Source of the DNA: Galerina marginata | Lineage: Eukaryota; Basidiomycota; Agaricomycetes; Agaricales; Galerinaceae | NCBI GenBank assembly: GCA_023014335.1 | Contig: JAECYW010000011.1 | Coordinates: forward strand, 186,001 to 250,000 | Length of the DNA stretch: 64,000 nt | Direction: 5' to 3' | Part shown: one piece after another, positions 1 through 11,230 of the stretch | How positions within the stretch are numbered: the stretch's first letter is position 1 | How the letters are laid out: each line of letters starts with the position of its first letter | Position numbers and translations under genes: made by a program | Notes under the pieces: model-generated | What the model was told of the DNA's origin: nothing | Seen by the model: only the letters and a program-made list of their open reading frames with translations | Databases searched by the model: none

Positions 1-52
1 GTCGCAAAATCTCGGTGTGCAGTTCGACTGAGAGCTGTGCAAGTCGCGCCAT
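1..52 (-). CDS. 5' end of a second-type F-box-like gene, cut by the window edge
   Basis: The first ATG on the minus strand is at 52, and the reading frame starts MARLAQLSVELHTEILR before leaving the window. This matches the start of the complete gene at 18131-19753, and the two loci stay similar upstream of the ATG to about position 131. The ELHTEIL stretch is the start of an F-box-like domain, the part that would bind Skp1 in an SCF ubiquitin ligase. Only 17 codons are visible, so whether the gene is intact cannot be told. Homology to the complete copy is clear at the DNA level; function is inferred from that copy. Confidence 0.6.
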   Translation of the reverse strand, partial: MARLAQLSVELHTEILR

Positions 53-130
53 ATTGTGGTGCTCGTGGTTGGGAAAGACGATGCAATGTTTTCTGTGCTT
101 CATGACTGGCCCACTTAACCGGTAGTTACC

Positions 131-547
131 CAGGACAAAGCCGCGTGCCAGGTTCAAATCCTCCTTCGCTTCCACCTTGCTTCCACCACCACAAAACCAC
201 TGCCCACATCCTCTTCGAAAGACTTTGACATCTTCAGTTTGTAGCTCTCTGGATTATGCCTACACTATTTCATCAACTGCTAGCCAACTAAATTCAATCA
301 CAGAACTTAAGTACCGTCGCCCTGAACATTGAACAGCTCAGGCTGTGATTACTGTTTTCTCGTCTTCTCTACGCTCTAGGTAAGAAGTACTTAGCTGGAG
401 CTAAAAGCTTAAAATATTATCCTAACTTGTTGAAACAATCTGATTCGGACGAAGGCAGTTAATAAGGGAGTCAACATGCTACAGAAAACGAAAAATCCCT
501 GTTTATCGTCAAGATGAAATTCATCGAAAGGTACACATGTTACAGAA
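131..547. other. Intergenic stretch with a remnant of a dispersed repeat
   Basis: Similarity to the region upstream of the 18131-19753 gene ends near 131. From about 181 to 270 the sequence resembles 8577-8650 and the reverse complement of 24650-24740 (block R1: a 'ctttgacatcttcag' then 'tagctctct' signature). The rest, up to the stop codon of the first F-box gene, resembles the sequence after the fifth copy (around 62870-62930). I see no gene. Confidence 0.45.
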
Positions 548-2359
548 TTATAGGGACGGGTCGGTTAAGAAATCTCCGTCAATAATTCTTGGAATCCTTC
601 GATCAAAGCGTAATTTGTAAGTGGTTTGAAGGTGATCCCGAGCTCGCGTCACAGCATGATTGGTTACTCCGATGACGAGCGGCTCAGTGAGCGGCTCAAG
701 CTTCATCGAAACAAAGTTCTGCCTCGCTTTACTCAAGCAACTGTCAAGGCTCCAGTCATAGTATATAGTTAGAACCTCAAGGTGCGGAAGGCAATCTGTG
801 TGTGAAGCTTCCTCCAGGGTGTACACAAGTTCCCTATAGTTTGAGACCTCGCCAACAGAGAGATACCTAAGAGTAGTGCTGTGTTGTATGGCGTGGTCCG
901 TACACGGCACATAACCTGGCAAAGCCAGCATGACCAAATTGGGGAGAATTCTCTCCAACATTTCGAGTGGAGGCATTTCGTTGTAGTCGAAGTAAAGAGT
1001 TTCTCCCTGAAGTGTATAACACTTTGGTCGAGCAGCCCATCCGACCAAACGCGTCACGCGGGCCACATATTTATTCGGTGGGATCATTGTTGTTCCCATA
1101 TGAGCGGTTGTATATGTTCCTACGCCCGCCGTCCACCGCGAGTCCCAAATAATGGTCTGGATGTTTGGTAGTGAGAGTTTATACAGAGGCAACAGTGAAT
1201 TGGGGGTGTCGCGGAATGGGGAAGACAGGGTTTCAAAATGCTTCAGTACAGGCATAACCAAATTGTTTCTCATGGAAAGAACATCGTATTCCTCCGAGGA
1301 TAACACCTTTGGTCCAGCGCCCTTTAGGTAAAGGGCTTGAAGGGTTTGGGATATTGACGCGAGCACGTTGAAGAAATCGGCGAGACCGACCCCGTGGAAG
1401 TCGTCTGTAAGATAGAGGTGTGTTAAAGCAAGAGGGGTGAGTCCCGGCCAGGTATAATTGTCCAGCGAGAGCTTTCTGAGGGAGGAAGAGGGCGATCCGC
1501 CGAGAAAGTTTGCGATATACCCATTTCTTATCGGACGCTTTTCACCCCACGCTGCACTGTTCGCATTTTCAAAAGAAAGATCTAGCTCAACTAAATTTGG
1601 AAATGATTTCTGAAGAAGATGCCAGGCGGTGGAAGGGATATATTTTTGCAGGTAAAGCGCTGCGATACGCTTGGGGTGTTCGAGCAGCAAATCGTAGAAT
1701 CTGTTCATGTGAGCCTCTTCGGCCATAGATATTGCCAGTCGTTCGAACGCTTGCTCGAGTGAGATGGGAAGGGGGTGTGATAGGTGAAAGAAATGAGTGG
1801 CCATCGAGGCCGGGAATGGAAGACTAGGACCGAGGACTATTCGAGTCCAAAGCGCCTTGGTGTTTTGAGCACATAGCCGCCACTTTCGGCACACATGGGT
1901 AATTTTCATCCAATCATTTGGACCAGTCAAATACGCCCCCTCTTGTGGCAGGCTAAAAGATTTCTTTGAATATTGAGCCTGCAAGTGAAAGAAGATTTTG
2001 CTGAGTATCTCGGTGGGTAAAAGATTGACTCCAGCCACAGCGTTCCGCCGATATGCCACGAGACTCGTGATGTGCTTCAGCTCACCCAGCCTCTGCGACC
2101 ACTGTAAAAACAATCAGTCCTTGCACATGATTATAATCGTAGTGATATCTAACCGTAGAGGCCCAACTTGCCCTGGTGAACAAAACAACAGAGTTGGTTG
2201 AAGTGTCGTAAGCAATTGATAAATGTAGCGGAATTTGCCAACATACCACTGCGAATCTCCCATCTCGATGGTGTTGCTTCCATCATCCTCGTCCTCTAAT
2301 TTCCATTTAAGCGCAACAATAAGTTCGTCCAGGGTAAGGTAGGCTCCAGGGGGAGGCAT
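548..2359 (-). CDS. F-box-like protein, family copy 1
   Basis: Three exons give a 561-aa protein: 2359-2247, a 19-nt micro-exon at 2172-2154, and 2101-548. Introns are 74 and 52 nt with GT-AG ends, and phases agree across both junctions. The N-terminus starts MPPPGAYLTLDEL, shared by all five copies. Exon 3 opens with WSQRLGELKHITSLV, then the F-box-like core (LLPTEILSKIF, about residues 71-82) and the HVCRKWR..AQNTKALW element typical of mushroom F-box proteins. The rest is leucine-rich and repeat-like. The family role is to bind Skp1 through the F-box and choose ubiquitination substrates with the C-terminal part; no substrate can be named. It is closest in layout to copies 4 and 5 (a tyrosine-serine-K/N motif after the F-box). 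Confidence 0.82.
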
Positions 2360-2640
2360 GCGAGGTTGACAAACGAGGATGGTTGATGATGCTGGGTTGA
2401 TAATCGCAGCGTCCAGGCAAGTGTTTGCTGCGAACGACATAGCCAAACAGACCGTCATGGAAGCACGGTGGGTTGAGGACAAGATAAATAATTTGATGTG
2501 AAAGATTCTCAAGTTAGGCGCAGAATCAATGAAATAGTTGTGAAACGGTGACAAGCAGTGTCTTAGAAACATTCTGTGCACAAAAAAGATGGAAACCAAA
2601 ACGAAGAACGACAACAGGCAAACAACAGGTCGAGAACAGT
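2360..2640 (-). promoter_or_regulatory. Conserved upstream region of F-box copy 1
   Basis: The sequence just upstream of the ATG at 2359 is conserved in all five F-box copies: a block resembling gaatatttcacgccaaatta (here diverged), then tgtttggct, then a cgcaaaca element, then the ATG context CGCATGCCTCC. Further upstream (about 2580-2640) it shares a tgtcgttcttcg-like block with copies 4 and 5. Conservation of non-coding sequence suggests a shared core promoter and 5' leader, although recent duplication alone could explain it. Confidence 0.4.
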
Positions 2641-2984
2641 GGCGAAGACACGCATGAGCTACTCGAGAGTCGAGGAGTATATAGAGTATGATGGGGCAGT
2701 CTTCTTAGAGACTTGAATTATTTTACGACAGTCCTACTCTTCGAGACGCGGAAGGGAAGACACCAATGACTGAAATAACAACGAAAAGGGAAGCTGCAAG
2801 AGTACTCTAGTTGGAGCTTTAGAACTTAATAGAAGGCCGTCTGCCGATTCAAGAGTTGAAGAACCCCATTGACAGTCAGGAGGCCATGCGATGCCATTTC
2901 AATTGCAGGTAGTTTTAGAAAAACGTCTGTAAAAAAAGTATATAGTGTAAGTACAGGCAAAACGTCAGAAGTTGAAACTTACCT

Positions 2985-3960
2985 GATCGAATCGTCCAAC
3001 GTTAGCAACCACCACATCCATTCCTCCACCAAGAGCGCAGCAAAACTCGTAGGCCAAGTTGAGATGTTTAAGGGACGCATAGCAATCAACAGCCCTTCTA
3101 CTTCTGAACCTGGTTCGGGTTTAGAGTCGATTTCAAGGACGGAAAGGAAAGGAGGTAGCTGCAGGTTTGGGATGGCGAGCAACGTCAGAACGAGGATAGA
3201 CGAGAATCGTCATCCTCATAGAGCAAGCATGCGGCGAGGAAGGAGGAAGCGGTGGAGAATATGACGGTTCAACGTCTGCATGAATGGGTGTTGGCACTGA
3301 AATTCAAAAAACGAACAAGACATAACGCCACGTCGACGAATGTGCACACCCGATCGCAATATATCACAGAGCTGCCGTTCGAAGAAAAACCATGCACCTG
3401 ACGACTGGCAATATGAACTGGATATCGACCGTCGACGTTGAAGCTTGAATAGCAACACTCGACGTTTTCTTTGTCAGGTTCCCAACCCCATCGACCCGCC
3501 CCAGCCTTCCGTCACGGTGAAGCAGCAAAAAGCAGGATGCGTTGGCTTGACTTTGACTTTGGTTTCAGCCCCGGAACCTGGTTCGGATTTCGAATGTTAG
3601 GGGTGATGACGCGGCGCCGACGAAAACCCAAGATTGATGAACCTGCCGTGTTGAGGAGAAGCAAACGACTTTCTACCAAATCCCATTCCAAGCCAATAAG
3701 CTCGGTCCTAGCGCTTGAAGCGAGAGAAAACCAAAGAAATAGTCGTCGACGACGGTTGGGAAAGGTGATCTGTGGAAAAATAGGACCCGGTTAAACCCAT
3801 CGATATCGCCCCCATCTTCACGACATCCGCGTTCTCGCCCTCGCCCTCGCCAGCGACCTGGATTCCGGTACGGCCACGACGAAGAATATGCAAACGCAAA
3901 CGCAGACGCAGATTGAACTTTGATGGAGCAGATGGCGTGCAGAACCACGATCGTGGGCGC
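2985..3960 (-). repeat. Module M2 of the compound repeat, copy 1
   Basis: Read on the minus strand, this block corresponds to 57765-58660 (+) and to 30735-31562 joined to 52648-52925 (+). Shared landmarks are a GTTCTGCACGCCATCTG-like start, a cattcgtcgacg segment near 3340, a gccaacacccattcatgcag segment near 3285, and a leucine/proline-type end near 3000. No reading frame is kept open across copies, so I treat it as a non-coding or decayed repeat. The uninterrupted sequence near 3310-3345 is an empty site for the 21-kb transposon found in the third M2 copy. Confidence 0.6.
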
Positions 3961-3994
3961 TCGGGTCCAATGGGTGGATTGGCTGCTGTAGGAG

Positions 3995-4265
3995 GACGTG
4001 GAGGACGAGCTTGAGGAGGAGAAGCACGAGCTTGAGGAGAACGTGGAGGAGGAGTTTAAGAAGGAGGACGAGCTTGAGGAAGAGGAGAAGGAGGTGATGC
4101 ACGAGCTTGAGGAGTACGTCGAGGAGGAGCTTGAGGAGGAGGAGCAGGAGGAGCAGGACGGGCCTGACGAGGAGCTTGAGACGGAGGATAAGGAAGACGA
4201 GATTGAGCAGAAGGAGGACGAGCTTGAGGAGAAGGTTGAGGTTGCGGAGAAGGAGGCGAGAGTAA
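3995..4265 (+). repeat. (GAG)n-derived Glu/Leu-rich minisatellite
   Basis: Imperfect repeats of GAGGAGCTTGAG type run through this stretch and would encode E/L/D/K-rich peptide on the plus strand (open 3998-4297, 99 codons from ATG). Similar tracts with the same flanking sequence occur at 29480-29675, 30370-30690 and 57555-57765 in the opposite orientation. In each case the Glu-coding strand is antisense to the neighbouring F-box genes. It may be low-complexity DNA that stays open simply because GAG repeats contain no stops; a real acidic protein is possible but unsupported. Confidence 0.55.
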
Positions 4266-4687
4266 AAATATTCGCCGAAAAGAAAAGGAGAGCCTAAAGC
4301 CCGAAACCCGGATGACGGGTTGGTGGTTGAGGTCGATATACACGGTCTGTGGAAGGACCAGCCCTTGCACATCCTCACCCTGCCCCGCCACGCCCCGCCC
4401 CCGCCCCCGCTGGAAAAACGGCCCTCCCTCCCCCTGTATCATCCACCCCGTTTCCGCCTCTCCGCCTCCAAGTCCCATGGCCCACCAGGACCTTCTGCTC
4501 CGGGAACTACGCGTCAGATGGGTCCTGTTCATCGGGCTGATCCTAGAACACGTCCAGCGATCTTCGAGGTTCGAGGCTTTGAGGTGCGGATGCGCAAGGT
4601 GGAAGACAAAGATAAATTGTCGAAGGTGGTTTCGAGGTCAGAGCCAAAACCGCCGTTGGCGGTTCCCGAAGATGATCCGCAGCGAAA

Positions 4688-5043
4688 TGGGTGTTCAGAG
4701 TGGCCGGTTCTGTGCCAGTTTTGAGTCGGTTCTGAATTCGGTTCTGGAGACACTTTTTAGAACCAGAACTGTGAGAAAGCGCAGAACCAGAACCAGAACC
4801 GTCGCAAAACCGCCTCTGGAGGCGGTTCTAGCACAGAACCGGGTTTTGGAGTTGTCGGTTCTGCCCTCGGTTCTCCTTTTACTAGTCGGGAATTGTGCCA
4901 AAACCCGAAATTACGAATCTACATGAGAACCGGGGAGTTCAGAGTTGGACCCGGTTCTGTGTCGGTTCTGACTGAAAAATAAAATCCAAACCGAATTCAG
5001 AACCAACTCAGAACCGGTGCAGAACCGGCCACTCTGAACTCCC
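4688..5043. mobile_element. Candidate MITE with about 50-bp imperfect terminal inverted repeats
   Basis: The left end (4691-4741, beginning GTTCAGAGTGGCCGGTTCTG) is matched with a few mismatches by the reverse complement of the right end (4990-5040). The inside is packed with GGTTCTG/CAGAACC motifs, and a third copy of the end motif lies near 4936. I could not fix a convincing target-site duplication (a short ATGG occurs on both sides), so the superfamily is open. There is no coding capacity. Confidence 0.5.
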
Positions 5044-5202
5044 CTATTATGGTCGCCCAGGTCCTCGTAAACTTCATCGACGCCGTACTCCTCTGCACCG
5101 CGTCCTCGCACACCGCTCGGCGCACAGGGAAGCTCGGAAGCTAGCATCGTCAAACAGGCGGCAACACTCTCCTCCTCCTCTGAGTAAGACAATCAACTTC
5201 GA

Positions 5203-5237
5203 CTCCTCCTCCTCCTCCTCCTCCTCCTCCTCCTCCT
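5203..5237. repeat. (TCC)n microsatellite
   Basis: About 35 nt of uninterrupted CTC/TCC trinucleotides, followed after a short gap by another short run (5241-5252). This is probably a reduced relative of the longer GAG-type tracts elsewhere in the window. Confidence 0.8.
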
Positions 5238-6959
5238 TCGCCTCCTCCTCCTCTACTGCCCCGTGCGCCGCACCCCCCGAAAAATCGACAGCTGGCTTGA
5301 AGCTTCGCCCAATAGACGTCAAAACCCAAACTAGCATGGTCAGCCCCGGGAACCTCCTGCTCCTGCGCCTGCAGCTGCCGCTGCTCTTGCCCCTACACAT
5401 CAAACGGGTCCCGCACATGGTGCCGGGTCCCAGGACGCATGAGGCAGTGTTTAAGCTTGAACGCGTTGAGGTGTTACAAAGGGCGGTTGAAGTCGAAGAT
5501 AGTATTGCAGTGAGCGCCAAAACCAAAGACAGCTGTTATCGACGACGATCACGGAAGCATTTTGATCGACAGGTCCTGATAAGCTTGATCAACGCTGTCC
5601 CCGCCCACCGCCCCGGGAAGTCGAAAATTTCCAGCATGCAACCAGCACCACTGGCACCCAGCACCTTCAGGTCCTCATCCGTCACGGACAGGGCAGGGCA
5701 GGGTGGACGTACGGGACGCTACAGCGGCTGGTGCTGGAGAAAACCGTCCGGTCAGGTACTCAATGCAGGAAGCCCGTGCTTCAGAACGGGCGGGACGCGC
5801 CCGGGGTCGGGCGGCGCGCATAGACACGACTAGGTGTGCTTGGGTAATTCTGACTGGCGCCATGTCCAACTGGAGCGAAGGGTGCGGGTCGTGACGAGAG
5901 AGAAGCCTGTTCATGCTTCAGAACGGGCGGGACGCGGCTGCCTCCCCACCTCCCCGCCCCCAACCCATCCAACCGGACCTCCCTCTCCAGCATCTGCGGC
6001 GTGCGCATAAGACAGGCCCCGCTCATCGGGCTACACCCACACCCCAGGCCACGTCGATTTTCAACGCCGTCATCTCACCCACCGCCCCCTCCCTCCGCTG
6101 CATCGGGAAACTCAAAAGTAGTAGATAGCAAACTGGCTCCACTGAAATACCCAGCTCCTACGCATCCTCATCCGCCGCCCCGCTACACCCCTCGCAGAAA
6201 CTGGCGTCGTCAACCTGTCGACCCAGCACTGGCATAGAGCATATCCCTCACTCCCTCCCCGACTCTCCAGCCCATCCTCCTGCGCGGTCGATATGCCTTC
6301 CTCCTCCTCCTTCTCGGGCAAAATCGCAAAACGCGTCGAGAAAACTCAAACTTTGAAGAAAGCCTCGCCTCGCTACAGTAATAGTGATTGAAGAGCGCGT
6401 AGGCGAAGAACGCAATGGAAGATCGATCCCCATTTTCCTCGAACAGCTGAAGACGTAGTGGGTGCATTTGAAGGCAGGGATATGACGATCGCGCCGCAGG
6501 GCGGGGAGGAAGTACGGGAAGTACGGGATGCTGCTGCTGCGACTACTAATGCTGCGGCTGATACTGATGTTGCTGATGATGCTGCTGCTGCTGACGCCGA
6601 TACTGCTGCTGCTGCTCGAGGAAGCCGTCTTGACAGCTGCTGCTGGACGCCCGATGCCCCGTCCTTTTGAATGGATGGGACGCGACTAGGGCCAGGTGGA
6701 GAGCACATACTCGAGTAGGCAAGCTTGGGCCTTCTGGCGATCGTCGCGTTCAACTTGAGCGAAGGGCGCAGGTGACGAAAGAAGCTAAGTCGAAGCCGAA
6801 GGCGAGGAAGCGGGGTGGGGCGGGGCAGGATGGTGCACAGGAGGGAAAGGCAGGCAGGAGAGGAGGGTACAGCGAGATAGGGTCCAGATCTGCGGCAGCG
6901 TTCTCATTCCTGGACGATCTGCTCGCCCGCCTTGCACCAACATCCGCTCCAGCAGGGGC

Positions 6960-8153
6960 ATCAGCATCAGCCCCTGCGCCCGCCTCTCCCGCTCTGCCTG
7001 GTCGACGTATGACGTGTCCCGCTTCACGAGCTGGGGTGTGCGGATGTGATAGGAGCACGAGGTGTGGCTGATGTCGTAATCGAGGCATTGAGTACGTGAC
7101 GAGCTTGAACAGCAGTGAGAGATGTTGCTGGCTTTTGAAACCGCCCAACTCGTGCAGGACGTCTGGAATGGAACATGGACGCGGGATGTGGTGTTGAAGT
7201 TGGAAGCGGCGTTGATCGCGACATTGAGGTTGATGTTGAGAAACAGGACGAAGCCGGCGACGTCGCCTTGTGAGGTTGTCTCTTATTCATTCTTCCTCCT
7301 CGTGCAAGTACGGATCCTATCCTCGTTCCCCGCTCGTGCCTAGACGTGCACAAAAAGGACAGCTACGAAGGGAACTGGTGCTGCGGACGCGTGTTGAAGG
7401 CGAGATGAGGATCCGATACGCGAGTTCCAGTAGGATAGGAGACAGAGCAGAGGACGCGGGTGCTAGAGGGAACGTCGACAAACGACCTTGCCTTCAGGAA
7501 TTCCGCGAAAGAGCGACACTGAAGCTGTCGCAGTCTTGAGGAATGGATGCCGGGAACGTCAATAGATGCCCGCCTAGGCAGTCGTTTCAGCTGCAGGAGC
7601 AGCTCCTGCAGCCTCGAAGCACTAACAGAACGTAATCTAGTCAGCACATCGAGGTTTTTCAGGTTAAACATCAGAGAATTCAATACGTACCGATACCCTC
7701 ATCTGACCCCAATGGAACAGTGTCATCTCCCCAACATAGACTTTCTCGACCACAAAGTCAAGGGTAGGGAGGAACTAAAAGAGGGTAACCAAAGTCTTGT
7801 TAGCCTAGTAATCGCTTGAAGCTCGTTCCTAGGTCGTACCTTCGTTGCTCCCGTCAAGAAGAGACACAGACGAACCAGAGGCGAGACACCTCAGAAGTTG
7901 GGTAGAGATCGCGTTGAGTGGTCGCCGCCCAGACTTCGAAATCGCGTCGATGCACGCGAAAAAGGGGTGCGTTTGGTTTGTTAGCTGCGAGATAGCACGC
8001 CATGGAGGCAGACTGTGTCGTCGACGAGCAAAACGGTGATGGAAAGAGAAAGAGGTGCGGATCTGGCGCTGTTTGCGGAGGAGGGGAGAGCCAAATAGAA
8101 GTGCTCGGCCCGGCGTGCGTGCCTGGTTCAACCTTCAACCACCCATTATCTGC
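6960..8153 (-). repeat. Module M1 of the compound repeat, copy A
   Basis: Read on the minus strand this matches 11352-12700, 15835-17180, 25960-27140 and 56108-57460. Landmarks in order are an ACGCCGGGCCGAGC segment, cgccagatccgcacct, ctttccatcaccg, a region ending in an intron-like gt...ag piece, tccgcacaccccagctcgtg, and cgtcatacgtcgacca. The order and spacing of landmarks are conserved but the reading frames are not, so this is a decayed gene or non-coding repeat. A MITE (8162-8568) sits at its upstream boundary with R1. Confidence 0.6.
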
Positions 8154-8161
8154 GTCTATCT

Positions 8162-8568
8162 AGGACCCGGGAAGCTCCCACTAAAACTTGTCCGGCCAAA
8201 ATCCCAAAATCGAGTCGCAAATCCGTCAGAGTTTAGGTCCCCAATCCGTCAAAATGGACAAGGGTATATAGGGGGCTTCCATATTTGGGAATTTTCTTCC
8301 GCCTGCGGCGCCTACTCCCAAGGTTACACCTGTGGTGACTGTGTCGATGAACAATGTAATTTTGGTGCGAGTTCTTTTTTTGAGTAAATATAATTTTTTA
8401 CTGTTCTCTGAGAAATTTCCTTGAAACCGAGTCCTGGATCCGTCAAAGTGGACAAAGCTGGATCTGCGCCCACCCTCCAATCCGTCAATATTGGACAAAA
8501 TTTTTTCAAATTTTCGGTTTCAAATCCGTCAAATCCGGACAAGTTTTAGTGGGAGCTTCCCGGGTCCT
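8162..8568. mobile_element. 407-bp MITE with perfect 34-bp terminal inverted repeats and 8-bp target duplication
   Basis: The left terminus 8162-8195 (AGGACCCGGGAAGCTCCC...) is the exact reverse complement of 8535-8568. It is flanked by an identical GTCTATCT at 8154-8161 and 8569-8576. The related locus near 24725-24745 lacks the insert, which confirms an insertion. Inside, a motif of the form ATCCGTCAAAnnnGGACAA recurs at about 8221, 8242, 8439, 8482 and 8524, as expected of subterminal transposase-binding repeats. An 8-bp duplication fits hAT-like or KDZ/Zisupton-like transposases; which one acted cannot be decided from this copy. It has no coding capacity. Confidence 0.88.
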
Positions 8569-8576
8569 GTCTATCT

Positions 8577-9080
8577 GCGTTCTCTTTGAAAAGTTTTGAC
8601 ACCGTCAGACTTATAGCTCTCTAAATTACGCCGATAAATCCGTTACCTACTCGATTCTTGGGTCACAATCCTTCGATTGACTATCTGAATTCTACTCACC
8701 ATTCACAACTACATAAGGCTGCGTCGTCCAAGCGCAATCCAAGCGTCGTCTCCCGCAAACCCTCCAGCCATTTTGTAAACTAAGTAATGACACAAAATTG
8801 TGGGTGTTTACAATTACTACACTGCGATTTTATTTTTCATATTCTCGAGTGTATATACCTTTCCTCTGCACCGATAAACCTGAAACTGAAGGAGGAATAA
8901 CCACGGATAACCAAATGATCGACCGCGGTCCACCAATGTCTGCGTTTTTCGTGAGTTGGTTTCATTATAAAGCGCGTGGTCCAAATCTTTTTTATGCTCC
9001 AGTTCACAGTTTCTTCAAGTTTGACAGCCAGTCATGTTGTAGCTTGACTGTAATTTGGGCAAAAGACACGCTCAAACATC
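8577..9080. repeat. Dispersed block R1, copy next to F-box copy 2
   Basis: This block is similar, in reverse orientation, to 24280-24720. Shared landmarks are gttctctttgaaaag, cccacaattttgtg, a segment reading PETEGG.TTDNQ.I..GP in one frame, and the agtcatg..gtagc end. The open stretch at 8798-9106 is not matched by a full-length frame in the other copy, so I do not call a gene. Relative to the F-box units it occupies the same place, downstream of the F-box gene and upstream of M1. Confidence 0.5.
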
Positions 9081-9099
9081 CAGGTACGACACTTGGGGG

Positions 9100-9460
9100 T
9101 TTTTAGTGTAGGGTACTACTTTTCCAAACGTTAAATATCCATGATTCCGCGCGAATCACTGAGTTCAATGTTTTTGCCAATGGGTGCATGAAGATCCAGA
9201 GCTTCCACTTACAAGTTACGATTACGGCGGTACTGGTTACCGGTAACCGTTATACCCCCAGGTCTGCGAGATATGGTCGTTAGTCTGACTTCATGCCAAT
9301 TCAAAAGTGCAGGTGCAAGGAATTCGAGGATTCACTCGGAGTAAATAAATACTTAGTAAGTCAAGAGAAAATTCGCGCTTGAAGCTTTCTCCAGGTAGTT
9401 TTTCGGCCATGGTTTTCACCGCTGGTCTTATCATAAAAAAAAAATAGATACGCTACTGAA
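9100..9460. repeat. Downstream flank of F-box copy 2, mirrored at 15139-15540
   Basis: The stretch gttcaatgtttttgccaatg at about 9166-9185 and the following lines are found in reverse complement at about 15340-15400. The similarity therefore goes beyond the coding region of copies 2 and 3 and forms the outer part of a long inverted repeat. No gene. Confidence 0.55.
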
Positions 9461-11230
9461 TTATGGGGATGGGTCGGTTAAGAAAAGTCCGTCTTCAGCC
9501 GCTTCCTCAAAGCGTAATGTGTAAGTGGCTTGAAGGTGATCCCGAGCTCGCGTGATAGATTCATGGACCATGAGCGGTTCACTCGTGAGCGGCTTAAGCC
9601 CCATTTGACCAAAACTCTTGTTCACTTCCCACAAGCAAGAGAAGTAGCTGCGTCTGTAGTAAATGGTAACAGTTTCAAGGTGCGGAAGGAAGCGTGACGG
9701 TTTCTCCAGGATACACACAAGGGCAATATAGGTGGCCTGGGAAATGTGGAGGTGTGTAAGACTTGTAATGTGTATGATGGGGTCCCACTTCGCATAGTCT
9801 GGCACAGCCAGCATAGTCAAATTTGGGAGAAGTCTCATCCACGCTTCAAGCGCAGACGTGGTCGGCGTTCCAGGGTCGAAGTAGAGAGTCTCTCCCTGAA
9901 GCGCATAACACTCTTTTCGAGCAGTCCATCCGACTAAACGCGTCACGCGGGCCAGATGTTCATATGGAGGGATCATTGCTTTCCTTTCGTGAGCATCGGT
10001 ATCCTTTCGTAAGTCCGCCGTCCAATGTGAGTCCCAAATAATGGTTTGGACGTTCGGTAGTGTGAGTTTGTAGAGATGCGACAGTGAATTGGTGCCTCTG
10101 TGGTATAGAGAAGAAAGCACCTCAAAATGCTCAAGTACAGGCATAACCAATCTTTCTGTCATGGAAAGGGAATCGTGTCCTTCCAAGTCAAGTGCTTTTG
10201 GGCCAGCATCTACAACATAAAGGGCTTGAAGGGTCGAGGAAACCGACGCGAGCATGTTGAAGAAATCGGCAATACCGATCCCGTGGCAGTCGTCTGTAAG
10301 GTATAGGTGCGTTAAAGCAGGAGGTGTGACTCGCGGCCAGGTATAATGGTCCAGTGAGAGCTTTCTGAGGGAGGAAGAGGGCGATCTGCCGAGAAAGTTT
10401 TCGATATACCCATTTCTTATCCAACGCCTTTCAAAAGAAAGTTCGAGCTCAACCAGATTCGGCAATGGATTCTGAAGAAGGTACCAGGCCGGTTCAGGGA
10501 AATATCGCAGGTAAAGTGCTGAGACACGATTGGGGTGTTTGAGCAACAAATTATAGAACTCGTGCAACAGATTGGCTTCCTCGTCGGATAGTTGATCAAT
10601 GGCTTGCTCGAGAGAGATAGGAAGTGGGTGTGATAGGTGGAAGAAATGAGTGGCTATCGAGGCTGGGGATGGAAGACGATGAGAGAGAATTATTCGAGAC
10701 CAAAGCGCCTTGGTGTTTTGGGCAGTTCGCCGCCACTTTTGGCACACGTGGCCGACTTTGATCCATTCGTTCGCACCAGTCAAATCCGGTTCTTTTGGTG
10801 GCCGTGGCAAGCGAAACGATGTGTTCACATAATCGCCCTGCAGTTGCATGAAGATTTCACCGAGTATTTCGTCAGGCAAAAGATTGACTCCGACCCCAGC
10901 ATTCTGGCGATAAGCCACAAGACCGGTGATGTGCTTCAGCTCGCCCACCCTCTTCGACCACTGCAAAAAACAATCAGTCCACGCGTGTGATCATAATCGT
11001 AATGACATCTCACCGTCGAAGCCCAACTTTCCCTGATAAAAAAAAAAAGTTAGTTGAAGTATCGTTAGCAATCGATAAATGTACGAGTAGCGTGGTTTGC
11101 CAACGTACCACTTCAAATCTGATGGTCCTCCCGTCTCGATGGTGTTGCTTTCATCACCCTCGTCTTCTAATTTCCATTTAAGCGCAGCAATAAGTTCGTC
11201 CAGGGAAAGGTGGGCTCCCGGCGGAGGCAT
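9461..11230 (-). CDS. F-box-like protein, family copy 2
   Basis: Exons 11230-11109, 11032-11014 (19-nt micro-exon) and 10960-9461 give 546 aa; introns are 76 and 53 nt. The start MPPPGAHLSLDELIAALKW, the F-box-like core LLPDEILGEIF (about residues 74-85) and the HVCQKWRR..QNTKALW element match the family. The C-terminus ends LFLTDPSP. It is very close to copy 3 over its whole length, and the two are in head-to-head orientation. The expected family role is substrate choice in an SCF ubiquitin ligase; this is inferred from the family, not from any residue that names a substrate. No break is seen. Confidence 0.85.

Larger units (their letters stand above)
4300..6960 (-). repeat. GC-rich intermediate segment of the compound repeat, copy 1
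   Basis: Pieces of this segment match, in inverse orientation, the 27200-30735 region. Examples are the block with aagctcggaagctagcatcg near 5130-5150 (compare about 28930-28970) and the block around 5870-5950 with a tgaacatgagcatc/cgttctgaagca-type sequence (compare 27390-27420 and 28330-28370). Short overlapping open frames exist on both strands but none is conserved between the two copies. It holds a candidate MITE (4688-5043) and a (TCC)n run (5203-5237). I see no supportable gene. Confidence 0.45.

Noticed and set aside
145..175. Isolated B-box-like ggttcaaatcc near the left edge
   Set aside because: No A box or tRNA fold is found around it.
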